A stretch of 64,000 nt of DNA from Opitutia bacterium (GTDB taxonomy: Bacteria; Verrucomicrobiota; Verrucomicrobiia; Opitutales; Opitutaceae). Positions 8,921 to 19,047 of this stretch are shown in pieces. The notes beneath the pieces are model-generated. The model was not told the origin of the DNA and searched no databases. It was given only the letters and a program-made list of their open reading frames with translations. The stretch is taken from contig CANIJN010000001.1 in NCBI GenBank assembly GCA_947467625.1, forward strand, positions 1-64,000, read 5' to 3'. A program made the translations under genes and the position numbers. Every line of letters starts with the position of its first letter. Positions within the stretch are counted from its first letter, which is position 1.

Positions 8921-10412
8921 GCTTGGGTTCAGCTTCCGACCCTTCGCTGGCCTTCCATTTCGGAGTATGCGCGACATTTCTGGCGCGCTCCTGCGCTTCG
9001 CGGATAGCCGAGAACGACATCCCGGGGTCATGTTTTTCTTTGCCGACCAAATCGAAATAGATCGGGCAACCCGCGAGATCGAACTCCGCCACCAAACCGG
9101 CCTCGAGGTAACGACGATACTGCTCCGTCAGTTTCTCCTCCCGATTGCAAAATAACTTCATCCGAAACGGCCGCGTGCCGGTCTGCGTGACGTAGTAGAC
9201 GCGGAAGCGCTTGCCGCCGACGGCCGGCGGCGGGGTGCGCTCAGAGAGGAAGCCGATCACCTTGTTCAACTTCGCCGTCGAGATTTTCGTATCGAGCATC
9301 CGGTTCAGTTTCACCGCCGCATTGAGCATGCGGTCCACTTCGTAACCGCTGACCGCCGAGACGTAAATCAAGGGCGAGCCTGGCGTAAAATAGAGTTTCT
9401 CGAACAGCGCCTTCTCATACTTCTCACGATAGTCGCGCTCGCTCTTGTAGGGGTGAAAGCCGCCCTGCTTCTTGAAGGCCTCCTTGACCAAATCCCATTT
9501 GTTCACGACCACGACGATCGGTTTTTTCTCCTTGATGGCCTCACCCGCGATCGCCTTGTCCTGCTGCGTAACCCCGTCCATCGCGTCCAATACGAGGAAA
9601 ACCACATCGGTATTCTTGATCGCATCGAGAGAACGCAGGCGGGAAAAATATTCCACCGGCGACGCGAGCTTCGTGGCCGCCTTGATCCCAGCCGTATCGA
9701 TCAGGCGAAACGGATATTTTTTTCCGTCGCGGCCAGTGAACTCAAATCCTAACTCAACCGAGTCGCGCGTCGTACCGGGCACCGGACTGACAATCAGCCG
9801 GTCGCTCTGGAGGAGATTATTGCTGAGCGAGGATTTACCGACATTAGGACGGCCGATAAAGCACACGGTCAGTGCCTTCGCCGGATCACGCACACCCTCA
9901 CCTTCGGTTTCAATGGGCCCAAGACCATCGATGATTGCATCGCGCAATTCACCCTCGCCGCGCCCGTGCTCAGCGGAGACGCGGAGCGGTTCGCCCAGGC
10001 CCAGCCGGTAGGCTTCGGAGAGCTGAATCTTGTCGTCGTCGAAGTCGGCCTTGTTGATGACGAGTCGGACTTTTTTCTTACTCTTGCGCAGCATCGCGGC
10101 GATCTTCTCGTCGAGCGAAGAGAGGCCCGAGAGTCCATCGATCACGAAGAGGATGAGCGAAGCCGTCGCGATGGCGAAATCCACCTGGAGTTCCGAGGCG
10201 ACGGTCAGCGCCGCCGGGGTGTCGATGCCCTTGTAGCCGATGCCCCCCGTGTCGAGCAGCGTGTAATCGCCATCACGAATTTCGGCCGAGATGACATCCC
10301 TCGTCACTCCCGGTTGGTCGTGAACAATGGAAATGCGTCGTTTGGCGAGCCGGTTAAAGAGTCGGCTCTTGCCGACATTGGGTCGGCCGACGATGGCGAC
10401 AGTGCGTGACAT
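8901..10412 (-). CDS. der: ribosome biogenesis GTPase Der
   Basis: Two tandem GTPase domains: VGRPNVGKSRLFNRL ... DTGGIG ... NKAD and IGRPNVGKSSLSNNLL ... DTAGI ... NKWD; MSRTVAIVGR start at 10412. Confidence 0.95.
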   Translation of the reverse strand: MSRTVAIVGRPNVGKSRLFNRLAKRRISIVHDQPGVTRDVISAEIRDGDYTLLDTGGIGYKGIDTPAALTVASELQVDFAIATASLILFVIDGLSGLSSLDEKIAAMLRKSKKKVRLVINKADFDDDKIQLSEAYRLGLGEPLRVSAEHGRGEGELRDAIIDGLGPIETEGEGVRDPAKALTVCFIGRPNVGKSSLSNNLLQSDRLIVSPVPGTTRDSVELGFEFTGRDGKKYPFRLIDTAGIKAATKLASPVEYFSRLRSLDAIKNTDVVFLVLDAMDGVTQQDKAIAGEAIKEKKPIVVVVNKWDLVKEAFKKQGGFHPYKSERDYREKYEKALFEKLYFTPGSPLIYVSAVSGYEVDRMLNAAVKLNRMLDTKISTAKLNKVIGFLSERTPPPAVGGKRFRVYYVTQTGTRPFRMKLFCNREEKLTEQYRRYLEAGLVAEFDLAGCPIYFDLVGKEKHDPGMSFSAIREAQERARNVAHTPKWKASEGSEAEPKHETLED

Positions 10413-10422
10413 AGTATTTGAG

Positions 10423-10457
10423 AGTAGTGGGTGGCGGGTAGCGGGTAGCGAGTAGTA
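10423..10457. repeat. five tandem 7-bp units directly upstream of der
   Basis: AGTAGTG-GGTGGCG-GGTAGCG-GGTAGCG-AGTAGTA. Confidence 0.75.
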
Positions 10458-10533
10458 AAACGGGCGAAGGAAGCGGTTGCACGTCGGCGTGCACCTTTTT
10501 GTACGCGACCCGCCGCCTCCAACGGTTGCCGCG

Positions 10534-11721
10534 CTACTTCTTGACCGACTGCACGAACCGCTCGGCGCGGTCGCAAGCTTCGATGATTTGGTCGTAGGCG
10601 GTAGCGAAACACGCACGGACATGGCCGATGCCGTTTTCGCCAAAAGCGCTACCGGGAACGACGGCGACCTTTTGCGTCGTGAGCAAGCCAGTCGCGAATT
10701 CCTTCTCCGTCAGGCCGGTCGACGTGACGCTCGGGAACGCATAGAACGAGCCACGCGGTAAATGACAGGTGAGGCCGATTTCATTGAAGCGCCGGACGAT
10801 CAAGTCCCGGCGACGGTGATATTGTTCACGCATTTTGAGCACGCTATCCCAGCCGTGCTTGAGCGCCTCGAGCGCCGCTTCCTGCGCAATGATCGAGGCA
10901 CAGAGCATCGTATATTGGTGCACCTTCATCATCGCATCGATCAGGGCCGATGGGCCGCACGCGTAACCAATCCGCCAGCCCGTCATCGCAAAGGCCTTCG
11001 AAAAACCGTGCAGAAAAATCGTGCGTTCAGCCATGCCGGGAAGGCTCGCGATACTCGTATGCGTTCCCTCAAACGTGAGCTCGGAGTAAATCTCATCACT
11101 CATCACCAATAAGTCCTTCTCGCGGCAAAACGCGGCGATTTGCTCGAGTTGGATGCGATCACAGGTGCCACCCGTGGGGTTGCACGGGAGGTTCAGCATG
11201 AGAATCTTCGCACCCGGCTGCCATGCCGCGCGCAGGGCCTCGGCAGTGAGCGCGAAATTATCCTTCGCGTAGGTAGGCACCGCGATCGCCTCCCCGTGCA
11301 CCAGCGTGACGCTCGGCGAGTAGGACACGTAGCACGGCTGGTGAAACATCACTTTGTCGCCAGGGTTGCAAAACGCCCGCAGCGCCAAATCGAGTGCCTC
11401 GCTCACGCCCACCGTTACGATGATCTGATCATCGGGCCGATAACTGACTGAAAAGTGGTCCTCAACGTAGGTCGCAATCGCGCGACGCAGTTCGATCATG
11501 CCTAGATTCGACGTGTAGTAAGTCTTGCCGCGCTCGAGCGCAAAAATCGCGGATTCCCGGATGTGCCACGGCGTGACGAAGTCGGGCTCACCCACTCCGA
11601 GCGAGATGACGTCCTGGCCCTTCATCTTGGCGACAAGTTCGAAGAAATCGCGGATACCGCTCTTCGGCAGCGAGGCGACGTGGCCGGCCACCCAGCGTTT
11701 AGGGTCGTTGCAAGTGCTCAT
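10534..11721 (-). CDS. pyridoxal phosphate-dependent aminotransferase (class I/II)
   Basis: [61 protein letters not shown]. Confidence 0.9.
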   Translation of the reverse strand: MSTCNDPKRWVAGHVASLPKSGIRDFFELVAKMKGQDVISLGVGEPDFVTPWHIRESAIFALERGKTYYTSNLGMIELRRAIATYVEDHFSVSYRPDDQIIVTVGVSEALDLALRAFCNPGDKVMFHQPCYVSYSPSVTLVHGEAIAVPTYAKDNFALTAEALRAAWQPGAKILMLNLPCNPTGGTCDRIQLEQIAAFCREKDLLVMSDEIYSELTFEGTHTSIASLPGMAERTIFLHGFSKAFAMTGWRIGYACGPSALIDAMMKVHQYTMLCASIIAQEAALEALKHGWDSVLKMREQYHRRRDLIVRRFNEIGLTCHLPRGSFYAFPSVTSTGLTEKEFATGLLTTQKVAVVPGSAFGENGIGHVRACFATAYDQIIEACDRAERFVQSVKK

Positions 11722-11736
11722 CGTGGTTGGGCGCGT

Positions 11737-12225
11737 TTAGGGCGCGACGTTGAGCCGTGAGCTTTGAGCTTCGCCACCATCGAGCAGGAAGCCCTGCTCT
11801 TTGTAGCAACGCAGCATAAAGTGGGTAGAAGTCGCCTGCACGCCCTCGATCGTTGAGAGTTTTTCGGACACGAACGAACCCACTTTCTGGAGCGACTGCC
11901 CTTTCACAAAAACGAGCAAATCGTAGCCGCCGGACATCAGATAGCACGACTCGACCTCGTCAAACCGCGCGATGCGCTCGGCAAATCGGTTGAAGCCCCC
12001 CCCACGCTCTGGCGTCACCTTGACCTCGATCACTGCGCGCACGGCGCTGGCAGCGGCGGCCTCATGGGAAAGATCGAGCACTGGACGCCAGCCGAGGAAG
12101 ATTTTGTCCTTCTTCAACTGTTCCAGATGCTGATTAACCTCGGCTTCCGACAACCCCGCGACCTTCGCCATTTGGCTGGTCGTGAGGCTGGCGCCTTCGA
12201 TCAAAAGCTTGAGAACAGGGTTCAT
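11737..12225 (-). CDS. Lrp/AsnC family transcriptional regulator
   Basis: N-terminal HTH ([23 protein letters not shown]) and AsnC-type ligand domain ([44 protein letters not shown]). Confidence 0.85.
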   Translation of the reverse strand: MNPVLKLLIEGASLTTSQMAKVAGLSEAEVNQHLEQLKKDKIFLGWRPVLDLSHEAAAASAVRAVIEVKVTPERGGGFNRFAERIARFDEVESCYLMSGGYDLLVFVKGQSLQKVGSFVSEKLSTIEGVQATSTHFMLRCYKEQGFLLDGGEAQSSRLNVAP

Positions 12226-12385
12226 AGAATTGGCGATTATCCCCGACGCAGGTCCGTTTGACGAGGACGAAAATAAACCAGCCCGTCACCGCGACGCCTT
12301 GGCGTGGCTTTATCCGACGATCCCGTGGCTGCTCCGTGCGCGCGAGATTGCTTCGCGCTGGGAATTCCTGCAAAGGTGGGGATCC

Positions 12386-13735
12386 ATGTTTGAATCTCTC
12401 ACGGAAAAACTCGGCACCGCCCTCCGCAATCTCCGCGGCGTCGGCAAACTCACGGAAGAAAATATGGCGGAGGCGCTCAAAGAAGTGCGTACCGCCCTCC
12501 TGTCCGCCGACGTGCATTTCAAAGTCGCGCGCGAGTTCGTCGAACGCGTCCAAACGCAGTGCGTCGGCCAAGAGGTCCTCAAGGGCGTCGCCCCGGGCCA
12601 ACAAATCGTCAAAATCATCCACGACGAGTTGGTCAAACTCCTCGGCGAAGGCTCGACGTCACTCTCCGGCGCCCGCCCGCTCAAGATCCTCATGGTCGGC
12701 CTCCACGGCTCCGGTAAAACCACCTCGGCCGCCAAGCTCGGAAAACTCCTCAAAAAACGCGGCTACCGCCCTCTCGTCGTCGGCTGCGACATCTATCGGC
12801 CAGCCGCCATCGACCAGCTCGAAATCCTCGCCAAGCAGGAAGAGCTCGGCTTTTACTCCGACCGCACTTCGAAGGACGTCCCGGCCATCGGCGTGGCCGC
12901 GTTGGCTGCGGCGCAGACCACGACGGCTGACTGCATTATTTTCGACACCGCCGGTCGACTCCAGATCGATCTCGAACTGATCGAAGAAGTGAAGCGCCTC
13001 CACGCCCGCGTGCAGCCCGACGAGGTCCTCCTCGTCGTCGACGGCGCACTCGGCCAAGAAGCCGTCAATGTTGCCAAAGCGTTTCACGACGCCCTCTCCC
13101 TCACCGGCCTCATCCTCACCAAAATGGATGGCGACGCCCGCGGTGGCGCCGCGCTCTCGATCAAGTCGATCGCCAACGTCCCGATCAAATTTATCGGCAC
13201 CGGCGAAAAAACCGCCGACTTCGATACGTTTTACCCCGATCGTCTCGCCTCCCGTATTTTGGGTATGGGCGACGTCGTGTCGCTGGTGGAAAAGGCGCAA
13301 GAGACCATTGATGTTAAAGAAGCCGAGAAAATGGCGGAGACGCTCCGCAAGGGCGATTTCAACCTCGAGGACTTCCTCGCCCAGATGCAGCAGGTGAAAA
13401 AAATGGGCTCGATGCAGAGCATCATGGGCATGATGCCAGGCATGAGCGGCATGCAGCTACCTGAGGGCGCCGATAAACAAATGGCCCGCACCGAGGCCAT
13501 CATCAAATCGATGACGAAGCAGGAGCGGCGCAAGCCCGAGATCCTCAACGGCAACCGTCGCAAGCGCATCGCCGACGGCTCGGGAGTAAAGATCGTCGAG
13601 GTCAACCAGCTCTTGAAACAGTTTCAACAGATGCAGCAAATGATGAAAATGATGAAGGGCGGCGGCAGCGGAATGAAGAAAATGATGCGCCAGATGGAAG
13701 CGATGAAGGGCAAGGGCGGCTTCCCTGGGATGTAA
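12386..13735 (+). CDS. ffh: signal recognition particle protein Ffh
   Basis: [72 protein letters not shown], methionine-rich M domain. Confidence 0.96.
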   Translation: MFESLTEKLGTALRNLRGVGKLTEENMAEALKEVRTALLSADVHFKVAREFVERVQTQCVGQEVLKGVAPGQQIVKIIHDELVKLLGEGSTSLSGARPLKILMVGLHGSGKTTSAAKLGKLLKKRGYRPLVVGCDIYRPAAIDQLEILAKQEELGFYSDRTSKDVPAIGVAALAAAQTTTADCIIFDTAGRLQIDLELIEEVKRLHARVQPDEVLLVVDGALGQEAVNVAKAFHDALSLTGLILTKMDGDARGGAALSIKSIANVPIKFIGTGEKTADFDTFYPDRLASRILGMGDVVSLVEKAQETIDVKEAEKMAETLRKGDFNLEDFLAQMQQVKKMGSMQSIMGMMPGMSGMQLPEGADKQMARTEAIIKSMTKQERRKPEILNGNRRKRIADGSGVKIVEVNQLLKQFQQMQQMMKMMKGGGSGMKKMMRQMEAMKGKGGFPGM

Positions 13736-13820
13736 TCGCGCGTCCACGGTTCGATCTGATCAACGGCGATGCTTTCACCAGCTAACCACGCTCGCGATCC
13801 GCTCGCAACACGCCCTAAAT

Positions 13821-16160
13821 TTGCTGCTGACGCCCCGCGTCAAACCTGAGCCTTTCTTCGACGTGTCGCCTCCCATTTACGCCACTCGGCGTTTTTCCCT
13901 CCTCACCGCATTCGCCGTCATGCTCGGCTTGGTCGCGGCGGAGGTGTGCGTGGCCGCACTGATCGACCAAGCCTATTCGCTCGGCACCCTCACCGGCTTC
14001 TATGAGTGGGCGGGCGACGATCCCATCATCGAGGCAGCCTTCGTCATCGCCGCCAAGCTCCTCGCCTTCGGCCTTGTCACCGCTTTGGCACTACGTCGCG
14101 CCCACGAATCCTGGCGCAGCTTGGGTCACGTCGGATTCTCTCCGCTCATCCTCGCCATCGCGTTTCTCCCCATCATTGCAGGCACGACAATTTTCCTATC
14201 AGAAATCGACAATCTCCTGCGCGCCTACCTGCCCGCCAACCTATTCAATAGCTGGGATTTTGCACCCGATTTGGAGCGTCTCATGTCCGCCCCGTGGGTC
14301 GGACCCACCCTCGCCGTCATCATCGCCCCGATTACCGAAGAGGTCATTTTCCGCGGTCTGATTCTCCGAGGTTTTCTTGGTCGCTGGAAACCACGCACCG
14401 CCATCATTGCCTCAGCCGCACTCTTTGCGCTGATGCACTTTAATCCCGCGCAGACGCCCGTCGCCCTCGGGCTCGGCCTCCTACTCGGCTGGATCTATGT
14501 CCGCACTCGGTCGCTCGGTCTCTGTATGCTCGGCCACGCGGTCAATAACTCGGCCAGTTACCCGCTGAGTGTCTTCCCTTTCCAGATCCAAGGCTTTAAC
14601 GCCGAAGCCGACCTCGCTTCTCAAGCCGCCATTTTTCATCCGTGGTGGTTCGACGTCACCGGCGTCGGCCTCTTCCTCGGCGGCCTTTGGTTGATTCACC
14701 GCTTCGCCCCAGCCGCTGAAACATGGCACGTTTCACCGGTCCTCGTTCCACCGCTGCTGGGTCAAGCTCCGTCCGCACATCACAATTGTCTCCCGCCCCT
14801 CTTGGCCAACACTTCGTCCCCCATGTCCGCCGAACTCGTCGCCCTCGTTACCTCCCTCGCCCAACGCGCCCGCGCCGCGTCGCTCGTGTTGGCCAACGCC
14901 CCGACGCCCTCGAAAAACTCCGCCCTCGCGCAGCTCGCCGATCTTATCGACGCCTCGCACGATTCCCTCCTCGTCGCCAACGCCCTCGATCTCGCCTCGC
15001 CCGAAGCCGCCACACTCACGCCTGCCTCGCGCGACCGCCTCACACTCAACGCCGCCCGCCTCGCCCACCTCGCGCAATCCGTCCGCGAAGTCATCGCGCT
15101 TCCCGATCCCGTCGGTGCCGTCCTCGACGATACCACGCGTCCCAACGGTCTCCGTATCCGCAAGGTCCGCGTCCCCATCGGCGTTATCGGCATCATCTAC
15201 GAATCGCGCCCCAACGTCACCGTCGACTGCGCTATCCTCTGCCTAAAAAGCGGTAACGCTGCGATCCTCCGCGGCGGGAAAGAGTGTTTTCACACCAATA
15301 CCGCCCTCGCCACACTCATCCAGCAAGCGCTCGCCACCGCGGGCCTCCCCGCCGACGCGGTGCAACTCGTCCCCACCACCGAACGCGCCGCGCTCACCGC
15401 GCTCCTAAAACTGGATACGCTCATCCATTGTATCATCCCGCGCGGGGGCGAGGGCCTCATCCGCTTCGTCGCGCAAAACTCCACCATCCCCGTCATCAAG
15501 CACTACAAGGGCGTGTGTTTTGTCTACGCCGATGCCGCCGCCGACCTCACGATGGCCGAGACGATTACGCTCAACGCGAAAGTCACGCGGCCCAGCGCCT
15601 GCAATTCGGCCGAACAACTCCTCGTCCATCGCAGCATCGCCGAAAAATTCCTCCCGTCCGTCGCCCGCGCCCTCCGCGCCAAAAACGTCGAACTCCGTTG
15701 CGACCCCGCGAGCGCCGCCATTCTCGCCGCCGCGCCCCTGAACCCAATCTCCGAGACGCCATTTCCCAGCCCCGAGACCCGCCACCCTTCGCCCTCCGTC
15801 ATCCCCTTCGTCCCGGCAACAGAAGCGGACTACTCCACCGAGTTTCTCGACTACGTCATCGCCATCCGCGTTGTCGATTCCCTCGAGCAGGCCATCGCCA
15901 TCATCAACCGCGATAGCTCCAGCCACAGCGACGCGATCGTGTCCGCCGACGAACCCATCGCCCGCCGCTTCCTCGCGGAAGTCGACAGCGCCACCGTCTT
16001 CTGGAACGCGTCCACCCGCTTCAATGATGGCTTCGAATTCGGTTTCGGCGCCGAGATCGGCATCAGCACCGACCGTCTCCACGCTCGCGGCCCCATGGGT
16101 CTTCCCGAGCTCTGCTCTTATAAATACCTGATCGAGGGCTCCGGCCAAGTCCGCAGCTAA
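13821..16160 (+). CDS. proA: single ORF: N-terminal CPBP-family intramembrane metalloprotease and C-terminal glutamate-5-semialdehyde dehydrogenase (ProA); ProA could start internally at ATG 14823
   Basis: N-terminus PITEEVIFRGLILRG, ALMHFNPAQ, LGHAVNNS (CPBP motifs); C-terminus IGVIGIIYESRPNVTVDCAILCLKSGNAAILRGGKE, RPSACNSAEQLLVH, FGFGAEIGISTDRLHARGPMGLPELCSYKY (ProA). No stop codon between them. Confidence 0.85.
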   Translation: MLLTPRVKPEPFFDVSPPIYATRRFSLLTAFAVMLGLVAAEVCVAALIDQAYSLGTLTGFYEWAGDDPIIEAAFVIAAKLLAFGLVTALALRRAHESWRSLGHVGFSPLILAIAFLPIIAGTTIFLSEIDNLLRAYLPANLFNSWDFAPDLERLMSAPWVGPTLAVIIAPITEEVIFRGLILRGFLGRWKPRTAIIASAALFALMHFNPAQTPVALGLGLLLGWIYVRTRSLGLCMLGHAVNNSASYPLSVFPFQIQGFNAEADLASQAAIFHPWWFDVTGVGLFLGGLWLIHRFAPAAETWHVSPVLVPPLLGQAPSAHHNCLPPLLANTSSPMSAELVALVTSLAQRARAASLVLANAPTPSKNSALAQLADLIDASHDSLLVANALDLASPEAATLTPASRDRLTLNAARLAHLAQSVREVIALPDPVGAVLDDTTRPNGLRIRKVRVPIGVIGIIYESRPNVTVDCAILCLKSGNAAILRGGKECFHTNTALATLIQQALATAGLPADAVQLVPTTERAALTALLKLDTLIHCIIPRGGEGLIRFVAQNSTIPVIKHYKGVCFVYADAAADLTMAETITLNAKVTRPSACNSAEQLLVHRSIAEKFLPSVARALRAKNVELRCDPASAAILAAAPLNPISETPFPSPETRHPSPSVIPFVPATEADYSTEFLDYVIAIRVVDSLEQAIAIINRDSSSHSDAIVSADEPIARRFLAEVDSATVFWNASTRFNDGFEFGFGAEIGISTDRLHARGPMGLPELCSYKYLIEGSGQVRS

Positions 16161-16233
16161 CCCTAGATTGCGGGCGTCTCGCCCACCTTTCGCAACCCTT
16201 GACGCTCCGTAATTTCCTCCCGAATTACCACTC

Positions 16234-16476
16234 ATGGTTGTCAAAACCGCGAAGCTTCCAACCGCGCTCGACGCCCGTATCCGTCACGCCGCCCCCGCCG
16301 CGAAACGCCGCTATTCCTCGCTCGTGCGCGACGCCATCGTACACGGACTAGAAAAACCCGAAGCCATCGATGTGCACCGTGTGCTCGCCGGATTCCTCGG
16401 TGCCCACGACGGTCCGGTGGACCTTTCGACGACTAAAAAACTATGTTGTGCCATCGTCCCCAAACGTGCTCGTTGA
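16234..16476 (+). CDS. short ribbon-helix-helix/CopG-like antitoxin, apparently altered at the C-terminus
   Basis: VVKTAKLPTALDARIRHAAPAAKRRYSSLVRDAIVHGLEKP resembles RHH antitoxins; no intact toxin downstream. Confidence 0.5.
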   Translation: MVVKTAKLPTALDARIRHAAPAAKRRYSSLVRDAIVHGLEKPEAIDVHRVLAGFLGAHDGPVDLSTTKKLCCAIVPKRAR

Positions 16477-16629
16477 AACGAGTATTCGCGGCGCTCTCTG
16501 CGCGCGCCGCGCTGCCCGCATCGGGATCGCCCCTGCAAAATTCTCGCACCCACCCTTCGCTGTCTTCGAGAAACCTGCCTGGGCCTAATCGTTCTGGTTC
16601 CTCGTAAACGTTCCCGCTTTCTTCTTCCG

Positions 16630-18729
16630 ATGACATCTCTCCTTCTCCCCCTCGTCCGCCGTCTGCCCCGCTTCGCCTTCCTCGCTCTCCTCAGCTCAGC
16701 CGGGTTCCTCCGCGCCGCCGAGCCCGCGCCTGCCACTAAACTCCGCCCCATCACCCCCGAAGACTTGTGGTCCGTCCGCCGCGCCGGCGCCCTTGAACTC
16801 TCCCCCGACAGCTCGCGCCTCGTCTTCACTGTCCAGGACTACGACCTTGCGAAGAATTCCTCTGCCACCCACCTCTGGCTCCTCGATACCTCGCCTGGCG
16901 CCGTCGCCCGTCAGCTCACCACCGCCGACAGCACCGACTCTTCGCCCAAATGGTCCCCCGACGGCACCCGCCTCGCCTTCACCGCCAAACGCGGCTCAGA
17001 CGAATCCCCCTCCCTCTACGTTCTCCGCACCGACGGCGGCGAACCTGAAAAAATCCTCGAGCTCCCACTCCCGATTTCCTCTCCTCGTTGGCTCCCTGAC
17101 GGGAAACGAATTCTCTTCGCTACGCGCACACTCCCGCAATGTGGCACCGACTTCGAGGCCCTGCGCAAAGAGCTGAAGAAACAAAAAGATTCCAAAGTTT
17201 CAGCCAAGGTCACCGAAAACCGCGTCTACCGCTACTTCGACTCGTGGCAGACTGACGGCCAAGCCTCGCGCCTTATGGTCGTCGATCTCGCCACCAAAAA
17301 AATCACCGACCTCACCCCGCGCCAAAATCGCCGGTTCCTCTTCAACAACGAAGCCCAGTTCGACCTCTCACCCGACGGCAAACGCCTCGTCCTCTCCGCC
17401 GGCACCACCCCCGCTCCCTTCACCGAAAACGAAAATCCCGACATTTATCTTCTCAACGTCGATGACCCGACTGCACCGTGGAAAAATCTCACCGCTGATA
17501 ACCCCGAAGGACCGGACACCAGCCCAATCTTCGCCCCCGACGGCCAGTCCGTCCTCTTCGGTCGCCGCGCCGGCACGAATACGTTCTCGGTCTTCACCCG
17601 CCTGACGCGCCATCACTTCGCCGCCGCCCGCACAGAAACCCTCTCCCTCGGGGGCGCCGATCTCTCGCCGCAGGACTGGAAATTTTCCGCCGACGGAAAA
17701 ATCATTTTCTTCCTCGCTGAAGACCGTGGTTTCACGCGCGCCTACCGCCTCGCCAGCGAAAGCATCGCCGCCAAGCCCGTCCAAGTGTTTGGACTCGGCA
17801 CGAGTGGATCCCTCACCGTCGGTGAAAAGGCTCTCTACGTTCTCAATCAAACCTTCTCCCGCCCCGACGAAGTCTTCGCCATCGACCTTGCCACCGGTAA
17901 TTCCGCCCAGCGCACCCACCTCAACACAGCCCTCCTCACCGGGCTCGAACTCGGTCGTATTGAGCCCTACGCGTTCCCCGGCGCCGGCGGCGACGTGGTA
18001 TCCGGTTGGCTCATCTATCCGCCGGCCTTCGACGCCAAGAAAAAATATCCTCTCCTCCAACTCATGCACGGCGGCCCCCACACGATGATTGGCGACGCGT
18101 GGTCTGCCCGCTGGAACGCCCACGTCTTCACCGCCCCCGGCTACATAGCCACGTGGGTCAACCGTCACGGCTCGACTGGTTACGGCGAAAAATTTGTCGG
18201 CTCCATCGATGCTGCGTGGGGCGACAAACCCTTCACCGATGTGATGCTCGCCACGGATCACCTCCTCAAGAAACACCCCTTCCTCGACGCCACGCGCACC
18301 GCTGCGCTGGGCGCCAGTTACGGCGGCTACCTCGCCTCCTGGGTCGCCGGCCACACCGACCGCTTCAAGGCTATCGTCTGCCACGCCGGGGTCACCGACT
18401 TCGACACCCAATACGCCGCTGACTCGGCCGTTTACTGGCTCGACCACTCCGCCGGCGGCACGCCGTGGAAAAAAACTCCGGCCTACGACGCGCAGAACCC
18501 CATGACCCACGCTGCGAACTTCAAGACCCCGACGCTCGTGATCCACGGCGAACTCGACTACCGCGTCCCCGTAGCGCAAGGCCTTCAATTTTACGCCGCG
18601 CTTCAAGGTCAGGGCGTCCCCAGTCGCCTCGTATATTTCCCCGACGAAAACCACTGGATTCTTAAACCCCAAAATTCCGTCTTCTGGTATGCGGAAGTCC
18701 ACGGCTGGCTGAAGCGGTGGGTACAGTAA
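16630..18729 (+). CDS. S9 family peptidase / prolyl oligopeptidase family serine peptidase
   Basis: WD40-like beta-propeller repeats (SPDSSRLVFT, SPDGTRLAFTAKRG); catalytic GASYGGYLASW nucleophile motif, HGELDYRVP and DENHWI. Confidence 0.92.
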   Translation: MTSLLLPLVRRLPRFAFLALLSSAGFLRAAEPAPATKLRPITPEDLWSVRRAGALELSPDSSRLVFTVQDYDLAKNSSATHLWLLDTSPGAVARQLTTADSTDSSPKWSPDGTRLAFTAKRGSDESPSLYVLRTDGGEPEKILELPLPISSPRWLPDGKRILFATRTLPQCGTDFEALRKELKKQKDSKVSAKVTENRVYRYFDSWQTDGQASRLMVVDLATKKITDLTPRQNRRFLFNNEAQFDLSPDGKRLVLSAGTTPAPFTENENPDIYLLNVDDPTAPWKNLTADNPEGPDTSPIFAPDGQSVLFGRRAGTNTFSVFTRLTRHHFAAARTETLSLGGADLSPQDWKFSADGKIIFFLAEDRGFTRAYRLASESIAAKPVQVFGLGTSGSLTVGEKALYVLNQTFSRPDEVFAIDLATGNSAQRTHLNTALLTGLELGRIEPYAFPGAGGDVVSGWLIYPPAFDAKKKYPLLQLMHGGPHTMIGDAWSARWNAHVFTAPGYIATWVNRHGSTGYGEKFVGSIDAAWGDKPFTDVMLATDHLLKKHPFLDATRTAALGASYGGYLASWVAGHTDRFKAIVCHAGVTDFDTQYAADSAVYWLDHSAGGTPWKKTPAYDAQNPMTHAANFKTPTLVIHGELDYRVPVAQGLQFYAALQGQGVPSRLVYFPDENHWILKPQNSVFWYAEVHGWLKRWVQ

Positions 18730-18803
18730 AAAGATGATCAGAACAGGCACTTGGCCTTAGCCGTGGTCTTGGCGAGACCGGAGGATCACGAAATCCTACC
18801 AAC

Positions 18804-18840
18804 AAAAAACCCCTTTCTCGCTGTGAGATAAGGGGTTTTA
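18804..18840 (-). terminator. terminator downstream of tRNA-Arg(ACG) (probably bidirectional)
   Basis: AAAACCCCTTTCTC-GCTGT-GAGATAAGGGGTTTT inverted repeat with flanking A/T tracts. Confidence 0.75.
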
Positions 18841-18842
18841 GC

Positions 18843-18919
18843 TGGTGCGGCCATAGGGAGTCGAACCCCAAACCTCCAGATTCGTAGTCTGGCGCTCTAT
18901 CCAGTTGAGCTATGGCCGC
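18843..18919 (-). tRNA. tRNA-Arg (anticodon ACG), CCA encoded
   Basis: Reverse complement GCGGCCATAGCTCAACTGGATAGAGCGCCAGACTACGAATCTGGAGGTTTGGGGTTCGACTCCCTATGGCCGCACCA; 7-bp acceptor stem; anticodon loop CTACGAA. Confidence 0.96.
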
Positions 18920-19047
18920 GTAGCAGAGCGCGGAAAGAAGCAAACTTTCGTCTCCTAGTGCAAGCGATAATTTCACTGCGCTACTCGGGAGTTCTTGACG
19001 GCGGCGCACCTGACCGAAAACCAGCCACCGCATTCACCGTCTTCAAC

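Noticed and set aside
12182-12385. N-terminal extension of the Ffh ORF
   Set aside because: Overlaps the divergent AsnC-type gene; Ffh homologues start at [10 protein letters not shown] (12386).
17368-18750. 460-aa minus ORF antisense to the S9 peptidase
   Set aside because: Shadow ORF; Gly/Val/Glu-rich low-information sequence.
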